Assembly (NCBI GenBank): GCA_963281255.1
Contig: OY725497.1
Location: 124,001 to 188,000, forward strand
Reading direction: 5' to 3'
Origin: Aphrocallistes beatrix
Lineage: Eukaryota > Porifera > Hexactinellida > Sceptrulophora > Aphrocallistidae
Length of the DNA stretch: 64,000 bases
Shown: positions 10,962 through 23,468 of the stretch, piece after piece
Numbering within the stretch: the stretch's first letter is position 1
Layout of the letters: every line of letters begins with the position of its first letter
Program-made: the position numbers and the translations under genes
Notes under the pieces: model-generated
The model's input: the letters and a program-made list of their open reading frames with translations, nothing else
The model's database searches: none
Told to the model about the DNA's origin: nothing

Positions 10962-12674
10962 TCAAACAGTCCCGGAAATGGTAACTTCCCGTCTCCCCTG
11001 TCTCCCTGTCTCCTCCTCTCGAGTGGAGCGCAGATAGCTAGAGAGTGACTCGGGTTGCAAATCTCGGTTTCCGATGGAATGTGAAGGATGGATTTCGTCG
11101 TAGATGCTGCGGCTCTTCTCCAGCAGACCTTCCATGCGATTCCGCATCTCCTTCACCTCGCTGCCAGGAAGCACCCTGGATTGGTCGATAGGTCGGAGCT
11201 GCTTTCCTCTCTCCGCCCCCGCGTCGAACGTCTCCTTCCTCACTGGCTTCTTGGGAGACGCCAGAGCAGGGGTCTCTATAGAGAGGACGTTCACATCCTC
11301 TGCCAGATCGAACTGGTGCACCTTCTTCAGTCGCCGTAGGTCCTCCTGGTAGGAGGTCTCCTGGTCCACTAGGAACTGTCTCCGCGCCTTGTCCTCTGCC
11401 TCTTGCCGCTGCCTAGCCTTCTTGAGCGCCAGAGAGCTGCTCTGCGGCATGATTGCGCGACTAGTCACGCATATCACATCCCGCATTGGCACAAACACAC
11501 CGTGTTTGGGAGGACATGAGAAGTAACGCTTCCCGTTAAAAGTACCGTTGTGTCTTCCTGTCGGGTGGTCCAGTTGCACCCCTGCAAACACCTCGTTGTC
11601 CACTTCTGTCCTGTGTCCCTCCAGCTTCCCGAGGTATCGGATGGTCCCGGGTCTCTCCCCCTTCACGATGATCCTGTCTCCCAGGATTACCTGCTGTCCG
11701 GACTGGATGGACTCGAGTCCCACGGGAATTAGCATCACAGAGCCCAGCCCCTGCACCGTCTTGCACACGGAGCACTGGCACCCTTCCAGGGGGGGAGGGA
11801 TGTCCATGTGTCGAGCGCGCTTCTTGGGGATTCGCGTCACTGGGATGGGCTCAGGGCAGGTTTGGCGCCTCGAGTGTATGCGCGCTGTCTTCTTCGTTTC
11901 GCATTCTCCCAACACCTCACTGAGTCCGTCGGCTCTGCTCTCCTGCAGATCCGCGTTCGCCCGCTTCTCCCTCAGAGCTCGCTCTCTCTGTCTGTTCATC
12001 TCAGTCTTCATTCTCTCGGGGGCCATCTCGGAGATGGAGATCTTCCCGCGCAGCTTGAAGACCTCCCTCTTAGCTCTGTCCAGGTTTGAGAACAGCTGGG
12101 AGCACTGAACACACACTTCCTTGTACTGGCGCTCCAGGTTATCGTCATGTGTTGTGATCACTGACAATTCTCGGAGAGCTTCGTTTACCCTATTAGCACC
12201 TGTATGACAGCTGACCTAACAATCTTATTAATTAGACAGTTCCATGACTCACTGAAGACGAGTGTGCTCGAACAAGTTGTTAGAGTCTGTATCGAACAGT
12301 TTCTCAGTCGTCCGAGGAGAAGTGAGTGCGTTCAGCTCATACCTCTCTTCCTCGCCGAGAGGAATCGGGGGCAGCACTCTCTGTCTCGAGCTGGGACGAT
12401 CTACAGCGACTTGGGAATGTTTAGCAGTGCGTTCTATCAGACACGACAAATGCCGCAGGAACTCGTGAAGAGTGGCGTTACTCGCAAGGATGATTAGGAG
12501 ATTGACACATTCGAGAGGGAGCTCAAATTGACTGAACATGTCAACCAGACGCATGGTCGTATGTTTGCTAATTGGATTATCTGAGTTAGGCTTCAGATGT
12601 TGCAGCCAGACAGACAACTCACTCTCTAAATCAAGTTGTCCTATCACAAGATCCACTTCTTGCTCTTCACTCAT
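10962..12674 (-). CDS. CAP-Gly domain coiled-coil protein (2 exons)
   Basis: Exons 12674-12253 and 12189-10962 join in phase 2 (CA|G) to give about 549 residues. The N-terminal 140 residues are predicted helical with no domain I recognise. A charged coiled-coil segment follows (MNRQRERALREKRANADLQ), then a Cys pair (CQCSVCKT). A CAP-Gly domain spans roughly the stretch with DRIIVKGERPGTIRYLG, FAGVQLDHPTGRHNGTFNG and KRYFSCPPKHGVFVP. The canonical GKNDG is varied to GRHNG. CAP-Gly domains bind C-terminal EEY/F of tubulin and EB1. The C-terminal region is charged and probably coiled. It resembles neither CLIP, dynactin p150 nor tubulin chaperones in layout; the domain is a little CYLD-like, but no protease domain is present. 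I do not recognise the orthologue. Confidence 0.82.
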
Positions 12675-13100
12675 CTGTTCTAAGCAGCGAGTCCAGTTAA
12701 CTGGTGATCTTATCAGACATGGTAAATCAAGGAATTCAATAATGAACGAATTATCTAATTACACCTAGCATTAGCTAATTCATTCTCCATTATCCAGCTA
12801 TTATTCGCTGAGTCCAGAGAATAGAAATTCAATGCACAGTGGTTATAAAGTTAATTGAGAATGTAGAAATGTGAATTATAATAATCCATAATTAACTTTC
12901 CCCTCATGTGTAGGATGAGAATCAGAAACACATTCAAAGCAATACAAATTTTAATAAAAATCGGAAAACAACAAAATTGGATAAGGAGTGCGTGAAAAAT
13001 TACAAATAAAAATAACCTCAAAATCCAAAAAGAATATATCCAAACACATTTACAGTAAAATAAATCAACAAAGTCAGAATAAGTAGAGAGTACACATTGA
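12675..13100. other. Gene-free stretch between the CAP-Gly gene and TBC1D2
   Basis: Very AT-rich toward the TBC1D2 stop, as expected of that gene's 3'UTR on the minus strand. No RNA gene or repeat seen. Confidence 0.6.
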
Positions 13101-15896
13101 TCAATCACTGTTGTAAACTTCCTCTGCTAGGTCGATCTCCGACATGCGAACCACGGCCGACTCCCTCTCCTTGAGAGCCCGCATTGCGGACTCGCGCCTC
13201 TCGTCCATCTCCCGGAACTCCTGCCTCAGCTCGGAGCGGTGGAACTGCCGCTTCCGGTTGATGTCCCGAGTGGACAGGGGGTTCATCCCGTAGAAGGCGG
13301 TGTGGCACAGTCGCCTGGAGTCGAATGTAGACTCGCTGAGTTCTTTGACCAGCTTGAAGTAGTTGGTGGGGCTGAACTGGAGCAGCTTCTCCTCGTGCAT
13401 CTTGAAGAAGGCGAGAGCGAAGCGAAAGAGGATCTTAGAGCCTTCGGAGAGGAAGCAATCCCAGATGAGGAGCATGACGTCAGGAGGAAAACTGTCCACG
13501 AACACAGTGAAGAACCAGTTGAAGGTGATGAGAGATATGTCCAGCTTTTCTCTCTGCAGGAAGCTGTAGAGTCGAGGGATCTTCTCAGACAAGAGGTCAT
13601 TGAACACCCTCTGATCAGCTTGTGAGTCCAGCAGCTTGTTGCTGTAGTAGTCCTGTGGCATGATGACGTCGATGATGGCAACCATACCAAGGAACGCATC
13701 AAACTCGTCTAGCAGTAGCAGGAGGATAGCCGCGATTCGGTTGATCCCCTGGCAGTACCCGATTCGGGGGTTGTGATACGAATAGGCGAGGAGAATCCGA
13801 TTCAGCTTATTGATTCCCTCAGACCCTTCCCTCTTGAAGTGTTTGTTATTGGGGAGGGTACGCAGGAGGTCCAACTGTACCTGTTTCACAGCTGCGGTCT
13901 GCCCCTGGGCCAGTTCGATCACGTTCTTATAGTAACTCTCATCTAAATCGATCTGTGTTTTCAAGATGAGTTTCTGGATCATGTTCTTCCACAGCTCCTT
14001 ACGGAATGGCTGTGGAATTCCGAACCGGATCAGTTCCTTCAGCTCCCTGTTGTTTACGAAATGGTCTCGCCGTCCCGTCCTGTGCACGTAGGAGTTCCAC
14101 TTCTCAGTGTGTAGCGCGGTTTCATCTTTGTTGTCATGGAGAGATTGGAGGTATGCTTTTATCAGAAACTCCTTCTGCTCTGGAGTCAGGTCAAAGTCGA
14201 AATATGCGAAACCGTACAGGTCATAATCCTGGGTGTCCATGTGGTCGTGGGCAGAGATGGTGGCTGTGCGTATGCGGTCCGGATATAGCGCTTCTTTCAG
14301 CATGTTGTCCAGCAGCTCCGAGTCCAGGAAGTTAGAGGCGGTGGGCTTGCTGAGCTCCTTCAGTAGGATCAGGTATTTCCCTCGCAACTTCTCATGCTCC
14401 GCTTCCAAGTTGGAGTACTGGTCCCTTAACAGATCCAGATTCTCCTCTTTCTGTTTCTGCAGCGAGAGCAGATCGTCCACTTCTCGCTTCATGAATTCCG
14501 TGTTGGTTTTGTAGGCATTCATCTGCTGAGTCACGTCGTGTAGTCGCTCCTTGAGTGTGGTTTCACGGTTCAGGAGAACTGCGTCACCTGGGGGCCTCTC
14601 TCCTGTGTGCTCCAAGGAGTAGATATGTTTCGTGAGAGAGATCACTACGTTCTCTTTGGCACTCAATATCTCTTCGAGGGTCTGTAACCTGTCTTTCAGT
14701 TCCTGATTCTCCAAATCGCTCGTGGACTTTTCATCCTTCAGATTATCAATCTCTAAATTCAAATCTTGGATTATCTTAGAATGCTCATCATTAGGTTCCC
14801 AGTTGATCCTCTTCCTCCTATGCTCAGAACCTTTCTCCTTATTGTCCTCCACCAGGTTGCAATAGGAGCGGTATTGTATGTCCAAGCTTCTGACAGCACT
14901 CTGCAGTGTTCTAATTACTTGGCACTTGTCTTCCAATTGCTGGGAAATATTATCATTATCTCCCTCCAAGCTCGTGATTGTCTTCTGATATTCCAGACAT
15001 TTCTCACAGAATCCCTCTTTCTTCACATAATTCGAGTTGGAACTGCTGTTCGCCCTCACCATTGTGACGCTTTTGTTGCTCGGCTTTATCTTGTTCCATA
15101 TTCCAGAGTTTGTATCATCATACATTGACTGATGCTTTTCCGATTGCTTCTGTGGTAGGCTATTCTTTCCGTAGGTCTTGGTCGGGGAACTCAGCTCACC
15201 GTTCGGTTTTTCTTCAGGAGCAGGATTGGCTTCATCTTCCAATATTCTCATCGTTTCGGTTAGCATGGTGTTCTCCTGAGAAATGAATTCCTTCCGCTTC
15301 GCTTGGAGCTCTCTCAGCCAGTCCATCATCTCCTGCTCGCACTTCGCCTGCAACTCATAGGTGCGATCAGATATGTTAATCTGGAACTGACATTTCTCAA
15401 TGTGCTCCACATTGTACGTGAAAGTTGCCTGTGATATTGGAATGGAACCCAGTGGCATGTAATCCGACGCGTGTCGATAGTAGCAGAGTCTGCCTGTATC
15501 GGGGTTGTACTTGAACCACCTCTCCCGCTTCAGTTTTAGCAGCCCTCTATTGCCCATTTTAAGGAGGAAGCCGCAGAGTGGTTTGTCGACCCGGTTCCCA
15601 ACAGAGGACATTCGAGTACTCATGATTGATGAAGTCGGAACAAATTCTGTCTCAGTTAGGGATTGAGTGTTGAAGTTTGGAATCATGTCTTTACTCACGT
15701 TTTTGTGACGACGCAAGACCTCCCAACTTTGTTCAAGCGAAGTGGCACTTGGAGGAGGAGAATCTACTTGCCATACAGGCGAAGTGGGATTATTATCCAA
15801 ATCGATTAGGCAATCCGACCCTGAAATTTTGAAAGGAGTTTGTGAATTATCTTTAAGATAGAACGTAGTACTCGATTTTTTGTCTTTAGTAGACAT
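13101..15896 (-). CDS. TBC1D2: TBC1D2-like Rab GTPase-activating protein (PH, coiled coil, TBC)
   Basis: Single-exon gene of 931 residues. The TBC1D2/Armus family inactivates Rab7-type GTPases on endosomes and binds Rac through its coiled coil. The order fits. A PH domain lies at about 105-205 (CGFLLKMGNRGLLKLKRERW, ending in EMMDWLRELQAKR). A long coiled coil covers about 300-520. A TBC domain occupies about 640-850. The catalytic dual fingers are intact: the Arg finger is in VQLDLLRTLPNN (IxxDxxR) and the Gln finger in IGYCQGIN (YxQ). DVMLLIWDCFLSEGSKILFR is the usual late TBC helix. The acidic C-terminus is short. I cannot tell TBC1D2A from 2B, and the invertebrate gene is probably ancestral to both. 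Confidence 0.93.
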   Translation of the reverse strand: MSTKDKKSSTTFYLKDNSQTPFKISGSDCLIDLDNNPTSPVWQVDSPPPSATSLEQSWEVLRRHKNVSKDMIPNFNTQSLTETEFVPTSSIMSTRMSSVGNRVDKPLCGFLLKMGNRGLLKLKRERWFKYNPDTGRLCYYRHASDYMPLGSIPISQATFTYNVEHIEKCQFQINISDRTYELQAKCEQEMMDWLRELQAKRKEFISQENTMLTETMRILEDEANPAPEEKPNGELSSPTKTYGKNSLPQKQSEKHQSMYDDTNSGIWNKIKPSNKSVTMVRANSSSNSNYVKKEGFCEKCLEYQKTITSLEGDNDNISQQLEDKCQVIRTLQSAVRSLDIQYRSYCNLVEDNKEKGSEHRRKRINWEPNDEHSKIIQDLNLEIDNLKDEKSTSDLENQELKDRLQTLEEILSAKENVVISLTKHIYSLEHTGERPPGDAVLLNRETTLKERLHDVTQQMNAYKTNTEFMKREVDDLLSLQKQKEENLDLLRDQYSNLEAEHEKLRGKYLILLKELSKPTASNFLDSELLDNMLKEALYPDRIRTATISAHDHMDTQDYDLYGFAYFDFDLTPEQKEFLIKAYLQSLHDNKDETALHTEKWNSYVHRTGRRDHFVNNRELKELIRFGIPQPFRKELWKNMIQKLILKTQIDLDESYYKNVIELAQGQTAAVKQVQLDLLRTLPNNKHFKREGSEGINKLNRILLAYSYHNPRIGYCQGINRIAAILLLLLDEFDAFLGMVAIIDVIMPQDYYSNKLLDSQADQRVFNDLLSEKIPRLYSFLQREKLDISLITFNWFFTVFVDSFPPDVMLLIWDCFLSEGSKILFRFALAFFKMHEEKLLQFSPTNYFKLVKELSESTFDSRRLCHTAFYGMNPLSTRDINRKRQFHRSELRQEFREMDERRESAMRALKERESAVVRMSEIDLAEEVYNSD

Positions 15897-16289
15897 CTTG
15901 TGACTCTACCTTACTTGAATTTATGTTATTCAAGCTATTACCACTACTTATTCTAAAATGATTTCTACTCCTACACACAATTAACTGTCATGATTGGATA
16001 TAGTATTATATTAATAATTATGCTACCCAAACGCACAATGAATACAAAGCAAATTGGTAACCTCAGAGGTAAATAGTGTCAGTTAATTTGATCCTTCTAT
16101 TAGCTTGAACTGTGTCGAGTTAGTTACCATAGCCTAAGGGATGACCGTTCTTCCCCGGAATCGAACTATTGCCAAGTCAATTAAACAATTATTAGTAGAA
16201 AAGCAGAATTATGCAATTACAGAAAGAACTAACGATTTACTCGGGCAGCTGATTACAAAAGCTTAAGTGTAACTAAGTAAAAAGGTCAG
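15897..16289. other. Gene-free stretch between TBC1D2 and the homeodomain gene
   Basis: AT-rich. The only feature of note is a tRNA B-box-like word on the minus strand (GTTCGATTCC near 16146-16157), with no A box or cloverleaf, so no tRNA is called. Confidence 0.55.
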
Positions 16290-19200
16290 TTAAGCAATAG
16301 AGTCTTGTACGAATGCAGAAATGCTTGGCTCTGCAGAGCAGCCTTTATAGTCGGCCTCAAATGGGTCTGGCAGTAATATTTCCTTGAGAAGGGGGTGGCT
16401 TGAATCTGAGACACCTGGAACTAAAATCAATTTTCCTGGAGATTCACACTCCTCTTTAACCTGAAATTCTAGAATCTTTGCCGGTTCTTCTTCCATGGTC
16501 TGTGACTGGAATGTTGGAGAAGTGCAGTCCACAAGTGAATTGTAAGATTCGCTAGGCGTATCGCACTGCGACTGGTCGTTCAGTTGCATCTGTTGCCGCT
16601 CTTTCTGACGCTTATTGCAGAACCACACTCGAACCTCTTCAAACAGAAGTCCGAGCTTTCCAGCAAGATATTCCAACTCTCGTCGCGATGGCCGTGTATT
16701 CTGCTCAAAGGATTGCTCCAAAGCTCTCCTGGCCTGAGGAGCGAACACTGCTCTCTTCTTCCTCCTCCGCTGACCTATTTCAAAACTATCAAGCCCAAAA
16801 TGTGTCCCTAAAGCGGGATTTATGATTGGGATGGCATGGACATCTGCGGTGGTTTCTTTCAACCATGTATTCGGCGCAAGTTGCAAATTCTCGACCTGAC
16901 AAATCCCGTTGGAGGTCATCACTGTCTTTGGAGCGTGCGTGATAGTAGGAGGGAACTGGGAGTAGTTTAGGAGTGGATGGCCGTTAGCTATTGTGATCTG
17001 AGCAGCTTCTTTATGCACCAACTGAGGCTCTTGGTCCATCTTAGTTTGCTGAATAACAGGCGTAACGATAGGGTGCTTAGTCTGTGTGGAGACAGGCTGC
17101 TGGTACTGCACCTGGAAGGTCAGTGGGGATGTACCATTCTGACCATTGGTCATGGTCTCCATCACCCGGGGGACGATATTAGGTGGACAGCTGGCTGAAG
17201 CTGGGTTAGACGGAGTTTCTCCATTGTGGGATAGGATGATCGGGATGGGATTATTAGGTACCGGAATCTGAGTTTGTGTGGGGCGGTAGAGGGGAGACTT
17301 GGAGACAGAATTGATGAGCTGTAGCTGTTGAGAACTGTAGATAACTTGCGGTTGATGCTGAGACTGCTGCGTGGGGGAGAGGTTGAACTGAATAGGAATA
17401 ACGCCATTGAGGCCCGTGGCACCTAACTGCTGCGCATGTCCTATCGAGTTGGAGCCTACGTCTAACACAATCTGAGGCTGCTGGTTGCTAGGGTTAGGGA
17501 TGGAATGATGCGACTGTAGAAGCGTAACGACGTTGTTTGCCTGATTAGACCCAGGCAGACCGTTGAGGATTATCGGGACCTGATAGGGTGCAGAGGTGAG
17601 AGGACTCGGAGATGGAACACTCATACCATTGGACACTGGATTTGGGTCAGATTCAGATGTAGAAGGAGAGGAGTCCACCTTAGATATCAGCACGAGATCT
17701 TGTGCTGAGCTAAGCGGAGTACTGAAGCCATTGCGCATGGGAGAAGGAAAAGATATCTCGCAAGAATCGGGGTTTGGGGGTTTATTACTTGTTTGAAAAA
17801 CAAACGTTTCTGGCTGTACTATTAGCGTCTTTTTGCTGTAATCTTCTGTTTCCATTTGGAAAAACTGGCCATTATACAGAGACTGAGAATCTTTCGAAAA
17901 CTTGCTGTCTCTCCTGAGAATTAAATAAGTACTAATAAATTATTGATTAAGCAGTAAACTAGTCAGATCTCGTTTAATTGAATAAGATTCATTCATCAAC
18001 AAGTTCAACATTTGGCTGTTTTTTCCTAGAAATTTGTACTACTATCAGTAGTTTTCGGGATTCAGGAGTGCTCTAAATTCTGTCGAGGCTGTTAAATATT
18101 GGCGCCATATGTTTCAAAACAGATATAACTGAGTTGATAATTAATTGCCATCAGTATAATGTGGTAAAATAATTTGACGAAGAATTGAATATTGAATAAA
18201 TTTAAAACCTGTGATATATAAAACTCATGACCAGTACACAGACTACTTGATATAATGAGTTTATCGCATTTATCAAATTCTATTCCTACGCCTCCTCGAT
18301 GCTATGATAGCTCTAATCTACGCACGTCTGTATATATCAATAATTTGATAACTAATAAATGATTGATATGTAAGATTATTTAAATCATTATCATGTACGT
18401 GCTCATACAGCTGATAGCTTGTTAATTGTCAATAAATGCTCACAGAAGCACTCTAATTCTAGACTCATAATCACATTCGTCTTAACCACTTCAGAGAACT
18501 TATTAATTTTTTGTGTCACTTTTTTATTGGGAAAATAAAAAGGAACTGTAAAATGAAAATATGCCAGATAATTTCCAGTCACCGAGAGCCAAATTCCTCC
18601 GTAATTGTCCCTACATTACTCGAATGACATGAATAATGAAAATAGTCAGAATTACGAGACAAATTAGGTAATTATATATGACGTGCGGCCAAGCCAAGAG
18701 AACGCAGCTCACAGATTTGATGTGCTGGGGTTAATTCAGCCTGAACCAATAAAATAACATGCTCTCGGTCACTTTAGCAAGGAATTATGTACCAGGTATG
18801 ATCGTAATAGGAATTTACAATGGCTGTAACGGGAACAGGTGTATGGCATGAATATCTAGTCATTTCATTCCAAATACCGGCCAGGCAAGATCAACATGAT
18901 TGATCAACCATCAACCACTTCAAACTTGATTAATATTGAATAGAATCAGAAAATTGAAATTCTACGATGATCTGACATTAGAAATACATGTACCCTGTTT
19001 TTGAGATATGAAATAAATAAACTTACTTGGAAATCGCTTGCTCTAGTTCATCAAGAGTGACCTGTGGCTTCTCAAGTAAAGAAAGCTCTCGAAGAAAAGC
19101 GGCCTGAGTATCCTAAAATAGAGTTGTATTTTTAATCCGGCAATTCCATAGAATATCATCGCAATAGGTTTTCAAGTGAATCGGTAAAGTAACTAATTAT

Positions 19201-20411
19201 GACAAAGAGTGGAGTCAGCAAGTACGAATTCCAGATAATAATTATAAACACTTCTTTGTAACACAAAGCTGCAAAATTATTCATTTCCGTAACTATCTTT
19301 GGTTTTAGCCCATGTATACACAAAATTAGCATACGAGATTATCCAAATAAACCAATAAAAGTGGGTCGAGAATCTCAATAACTGAGACAGCTGAGCCTGG
19401 CTGGTTAGCAACAAAATAGGTACTTGTGCACAACCGATGTTAAATTATTCAAACAATTCGATGAGGCAATCGAGCAAACAAATGAGAATCTACTCAAGAG
19501 ATGTCACGGTGAGATATGGACAGGTAGTACATAACAAAAATGGTTTAATCCTATCTGCAAGTGAGCTCTCCAATTAATTATGGAAACGAATTATAGTATA
19601 AAACCGCGTCCAAAGATTAACAAAGCTGTAATGCAAATTCGATTTATCTGTGGTTTTGAATTATTTGAAACTCCGTTTTAGATAGGTATTTATCCATTCG
19701 CCTCATTAGTGGGGGAGTTCAACTCCCTGAGGTGGTCAACTTGTATTAACTAATTTAATAAACTTAGTAGGCTGAAAAATTACATCAAATAAGTATTAAA
19801 TATGCAAACAAAGAATCCACTACCATAAAATAAAAAAGAATTCGCTAATTATTTTCCAATTTATTGAAAAATGAACCATTATCTACCCTTGTATAAAATA
19901 ATAGAAAATAATTTAAATATCGTTAATACGCAAACATAATGGTCATAGTAATAGAAAACACGATGTTAGCTAATGAATCACAATCGCTGAAGTTAATTGC
20001 AGCCGATGGAAGGCATTAGGCAGATGTGTTATCATCTGGATAATAGAGCTGATATCAATAAATATTGATAACAAAACTAAATTAGGACGGGTGGATTACG
20101 TGTAAGACATGCGAGGTATGCAAGTATATGCAAAACACAATGTTATGCGGATATAAGATCGCTGTGAAGTGGCTGAATTAGGCACTTCATCCGAAATGTA
20201 GCAAGATTGCAAGACTGAAATTGATTGAAAAATATAGTTTGCATTGCATTAATAATATACGCATATTATCCCTTACATTTAGACGGTGCTTCCGTAGGAA
20301 GAGAATGAGGGAGCTTATGAGAGCACGATCAGTTAGATCAGTAGCGATTTGATTAGAAGCTTCAGGTGTGAAGAAATCAGAAGTCGGGATCGTTTTAAGA
20401 GACATGTACAA
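16290..20411 (-). CDS. LisH-like plus POU-type homeodomain transcription factor lacking a POU-specific domain (3 exons)
   Basis: Exons 20411-20277, 19112-19027 and 17913-16290 join in frame (phase 0, then phase 2) to about 614 residues. The homeodomain is 60 residues, from RRRKKRAVFAPQARR to VRVWFCNKRQKERQQ. Cys at homeodomain position 50 (WFCN) is the POU-class hallmark, and KRQ recalls the POU6 class. No POU-specific domain is visible anywhere upstream. Instead there is a long Q/N/P/S-rich region typical of activation domains. Exons 1 and 2 together spell FLRKHRLNDTQAAFLRE, which matches the LisH dimerisation pattern in register, with G replaced by R and A by Q. The C-terminus is acidic with a KEECES patch. 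Exon 1 starts with two near-adjacent Met codons. An alternative first exon may lie at 23.5 kb. Function beyond sequence-specific DNA binding is inference. Confidence 0.75.
17914..20276. other. Introns of the homeodomain gene
   Basis: Apart from the 86-nt coding exon 19027-19112, this is AT-rich intronic DNA with no convincing ORF. A TATA-like word (tataaaacc near 19598) is unattached to any gene. Confidence 0.6.
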
Positions 20412-21848
20412 GTGTTAAGTGTCAGGTGTGAAGTAGCGTGTCAATTTCAAAAGTGAAGATCTAAATTGTTAAATACAGGTAAACAATACTGAATTTTGAG
20501 ATCTAAGATAAGTTGCTAAAATAGTAATTAATTGCTTCACTGAGAGTATTTATAGTGGAAATAGCCTGTCAATAATAATGAGGCCAAATACTTATATAAT
20601 ATAATGAGTGCGTTCAATCAATTAAACCTATTTGATCATTAGTATTCGTGCGAGAGTATAATAAGCAAGACCATACATGCATGCTACAACTAGGATGACT
20701 GAGTATCAAAATATCAGCGAGATTTAGGGATTTAAAAAAATCTTATTAGATAATGGCGTCAATAAAGGTATTTATAGAAGATATTTGGTATTGAATGTGC
20801 ATATAATGGAGCTAATGTTCGGATAATTACTATATAAATAAATTTTCTACATCATAGTTACATGTAATAACAATTAAATGTCCCAGTAACTATGCGATAA
20901 TGTGGTATCAACAGACAATGCTTGAACAGACCCAAGCAACATTAGCCAGGCTCTTTTAAAATATTTAGAATAAAAAGAATCGAAATTCAGTCAACTCTCG
21001 TTAGTCGTAAATGCAGTTACTTTTGTAAGTCGACTATTCTAACATTCAAGTATTTTCGCTAAAATCCACTAACAAATGTACATTTCCACAAGTATTATTA
21101 GTGCACTTAGGCATTGACATTTTTGAAATATTTAATTAAAAGAACATCTATTCCAGACAAAGTCGGTCATTTTTCGTATTCCTAATAATTAATCAAGTGC
21201 TATCGAATCGAGCTATTAGCTATGACTGACTTAATTTATTGAGAATTTATAAAACTTTGTCAGATTTCCACCTGCCTGATTAATGCGCTTGAATACCAGG
21301 TAGTGGCAGTAAAAGCTGGCATGTTATAATCATAATCAAGGAGTAACATAGAATAATCTATGAATAACGAGTAATGAGTTTACCAGATGGTAAAAAATGT
21401 GTGAAAAATCAGACGGTTATAACGAGAGGACATGTCAAAATAAAATAGTAGAGATGGCAGAGTTTTGAGCAACACCTGTAGAGAAACCTTGGAGTATCTA
21501 CAACAAACATGTCTTAGTTGATGAAGTGCAAATTGAAAGTTAGGACAACAAAAACAAAGATATTCCATCATTTGAGATGCCGCAATTTTCTAATCCTCAT
21601 TATGAGCATCAAAGAGAGTGAAATGCTACAGACAGAACTCTTAGCTCGCGGAAATGATAACTTATGTTGTATTGAACACACAGGACAATTAAATTCAGCT
21701 AATTTGCACAAGAGACATCTCATAGTAATAAATACATGTGAAGAGAATCGGTGATGTGAAAATATTATACGCTGTACTCTGCGACTGGTTGGTTAATCTT
21801 GATGCATCGAGATCTCGCACACTTCTTGTAATACGAGTATTAAGGTAA

Positions 21849-21937
21849 CAGCGGTTCTCAATCTTCCTCACTCTGCAGACCCCTGATACAGTCTACGGAG
21901 CCCTTAGGGGTCCGCGGACCTAGATTGAGTACCGCTG
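21849..21937. repeat. hAT-like MITE
   Basis: 89-bp element with terminal inverted repeats CAGCGGTTCTCAATCT and AGATTGAGTACCGCTG and a GC-rich centre (CCCTTAGGGGTCCGCGGACC), typical of hAT miniature elements. No 8-bp target duplication is evident, so it may be old or its ends slightly misplaced. No coding capacity. Confidence 0.65.
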
Positions 21938-23468
21938 AGCTAATATATTACTGAAAAACATGTATACGCGTCATTCTTGAATATGACCTTCTTTAAGAAA
22001 TTAATGGAATTATTATGACAAATTTGAATATTCAAAGCAGCGTGATGTGCAGATAGTAATTTTTTCCATATTTAGCGCCCGACACCTAGCGAATTAGCTA
22101 TATCAGTATGGTCTAATTAATAACATTTTAACACCATTTATTTATTTAGCACTGATGAAAACTCAAGTTTTATTTGGAGTCAATTACGAAACAAGTAAAA
22201 TAATTAATTACTGTAGTTGTAAAGCATACATGCTACTCGAGTTTATCCTGCTGTGTCGCAGAAATAGACACAACTAGAGAGTTTATTCCACGCCATTCTA
22301 TTAATTGACTAGATTACAATTACATCTCCCGCACATTTAATTAATTATCTTAATCCTCCGAGGTTACGAGAGATTGTTGCATCAACAATAGTTTGACCAT
22401 AATAAATGGAGTTAATTAATTGGCGAGGATAACAGAAATTGATAAGAATTGGCTCTCTCTCTCTCTCAGAGTTCACCAGGTGCAGAATCAAGATAGTGGA
22501 TATTTCACAATAAAGTGGGAGAATAATTAAATAATAGTTTGATGCTAAGAGCAAAAAGGTAGGACGTAATACGTAACTAAAAACTCGATTCATTTAAAAT
22601 ACTGCTGCACGTTGTGGAACAAATGACATGGGATTTTTATTACTTCTCTTGTCATGTCTACACCCAAATTCCGTGTTTCCACATACTGATGGCACGAATA
22701 TCTCACAAGTTCTATTTTTTGTTTCATTTGATAGATCACTTTTCCCATCGTGACATGGAATATAACAATGAATAATGTAATTGATAAATTAGGTAAATTA
22801 TGAAACAGAACTAAATTTGTATTTATTTTAGGAATGAATAAGTAAATCCTCAATTAGCATAATTATCTGCAGGTATTGCATTCTGTGAGGTCTGTCATAA
22901 TACTGAGTTTCAATACCACAAATCAATCTTGTCTACTCTTTTGGGAAAATAAATGATCTAGTCATTATCAAGTAAATAAGCAAAATTAAATTCTTGTAGG
23001 TGTGAAAACAAATTGTTGGTAAAATAGCACGAGATGATGAGAACTTCACTGAAGCGTGTAGAGCAATTCGTAAATCAGATTCCACAAATTGCTCTCCACG
23101 CTCAAGCTAAGCTAAACAAGACCCAGCCCTGTAAACATAATTAGAATCTGCGCCATGAAATAAGAGAACAATGAAGTAATGAAGAGTGTGGTGATCTCGT
23201 ATATGTGAACTTCATTTTAATTTTATATTCTAGAATTAAAATGAAAAGTTTACATACAAATAAAAAAATAGAGGCGTCGAGAAAGATATTTTCTGCCGAA
23301 TTAAATATAAAATATACGATATTTAGTAGGATAATCAATTCGAGATCCACGAAAATATTTTGAAAACATTTCACACCATAATAAGATCAGAAAGTCAGAA
23401 AATATACATCGTGAAATGAAGAACTAATCTCGTGTTTTATAAAATGAAATAATACGCATCACAACAAC

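Noticed and set aside
12851-13108. 85-codon hydrophobic minus-strand ORF after TBC1D2
   Set aside because: Lies in the AT-rich 3'UTR of TBC1D2, with Phe/Leu/Ile-rich translation expected from that composition.
16140-16165. tRNA B-box-like word on the minus strand
   Set aside because: No A box, anticodon stem or acceptor stem can be folded around it, so at best it is a tRNA-derived fragment.
19588-19610. TATA-like word inside the homeodomain gene intron, looking for a fifth mini-gene
   Set aside because: No ORF of more than about 40 codons follows at the right distance on that strand.
22345-22853. Two adjoining minus-strand ORFs of 82 and 87 codons
   Set aside because: Hydrophobic low-complexity translation typical of AT-rich noncoding DNA; one starts inside a CT microsatellite region.
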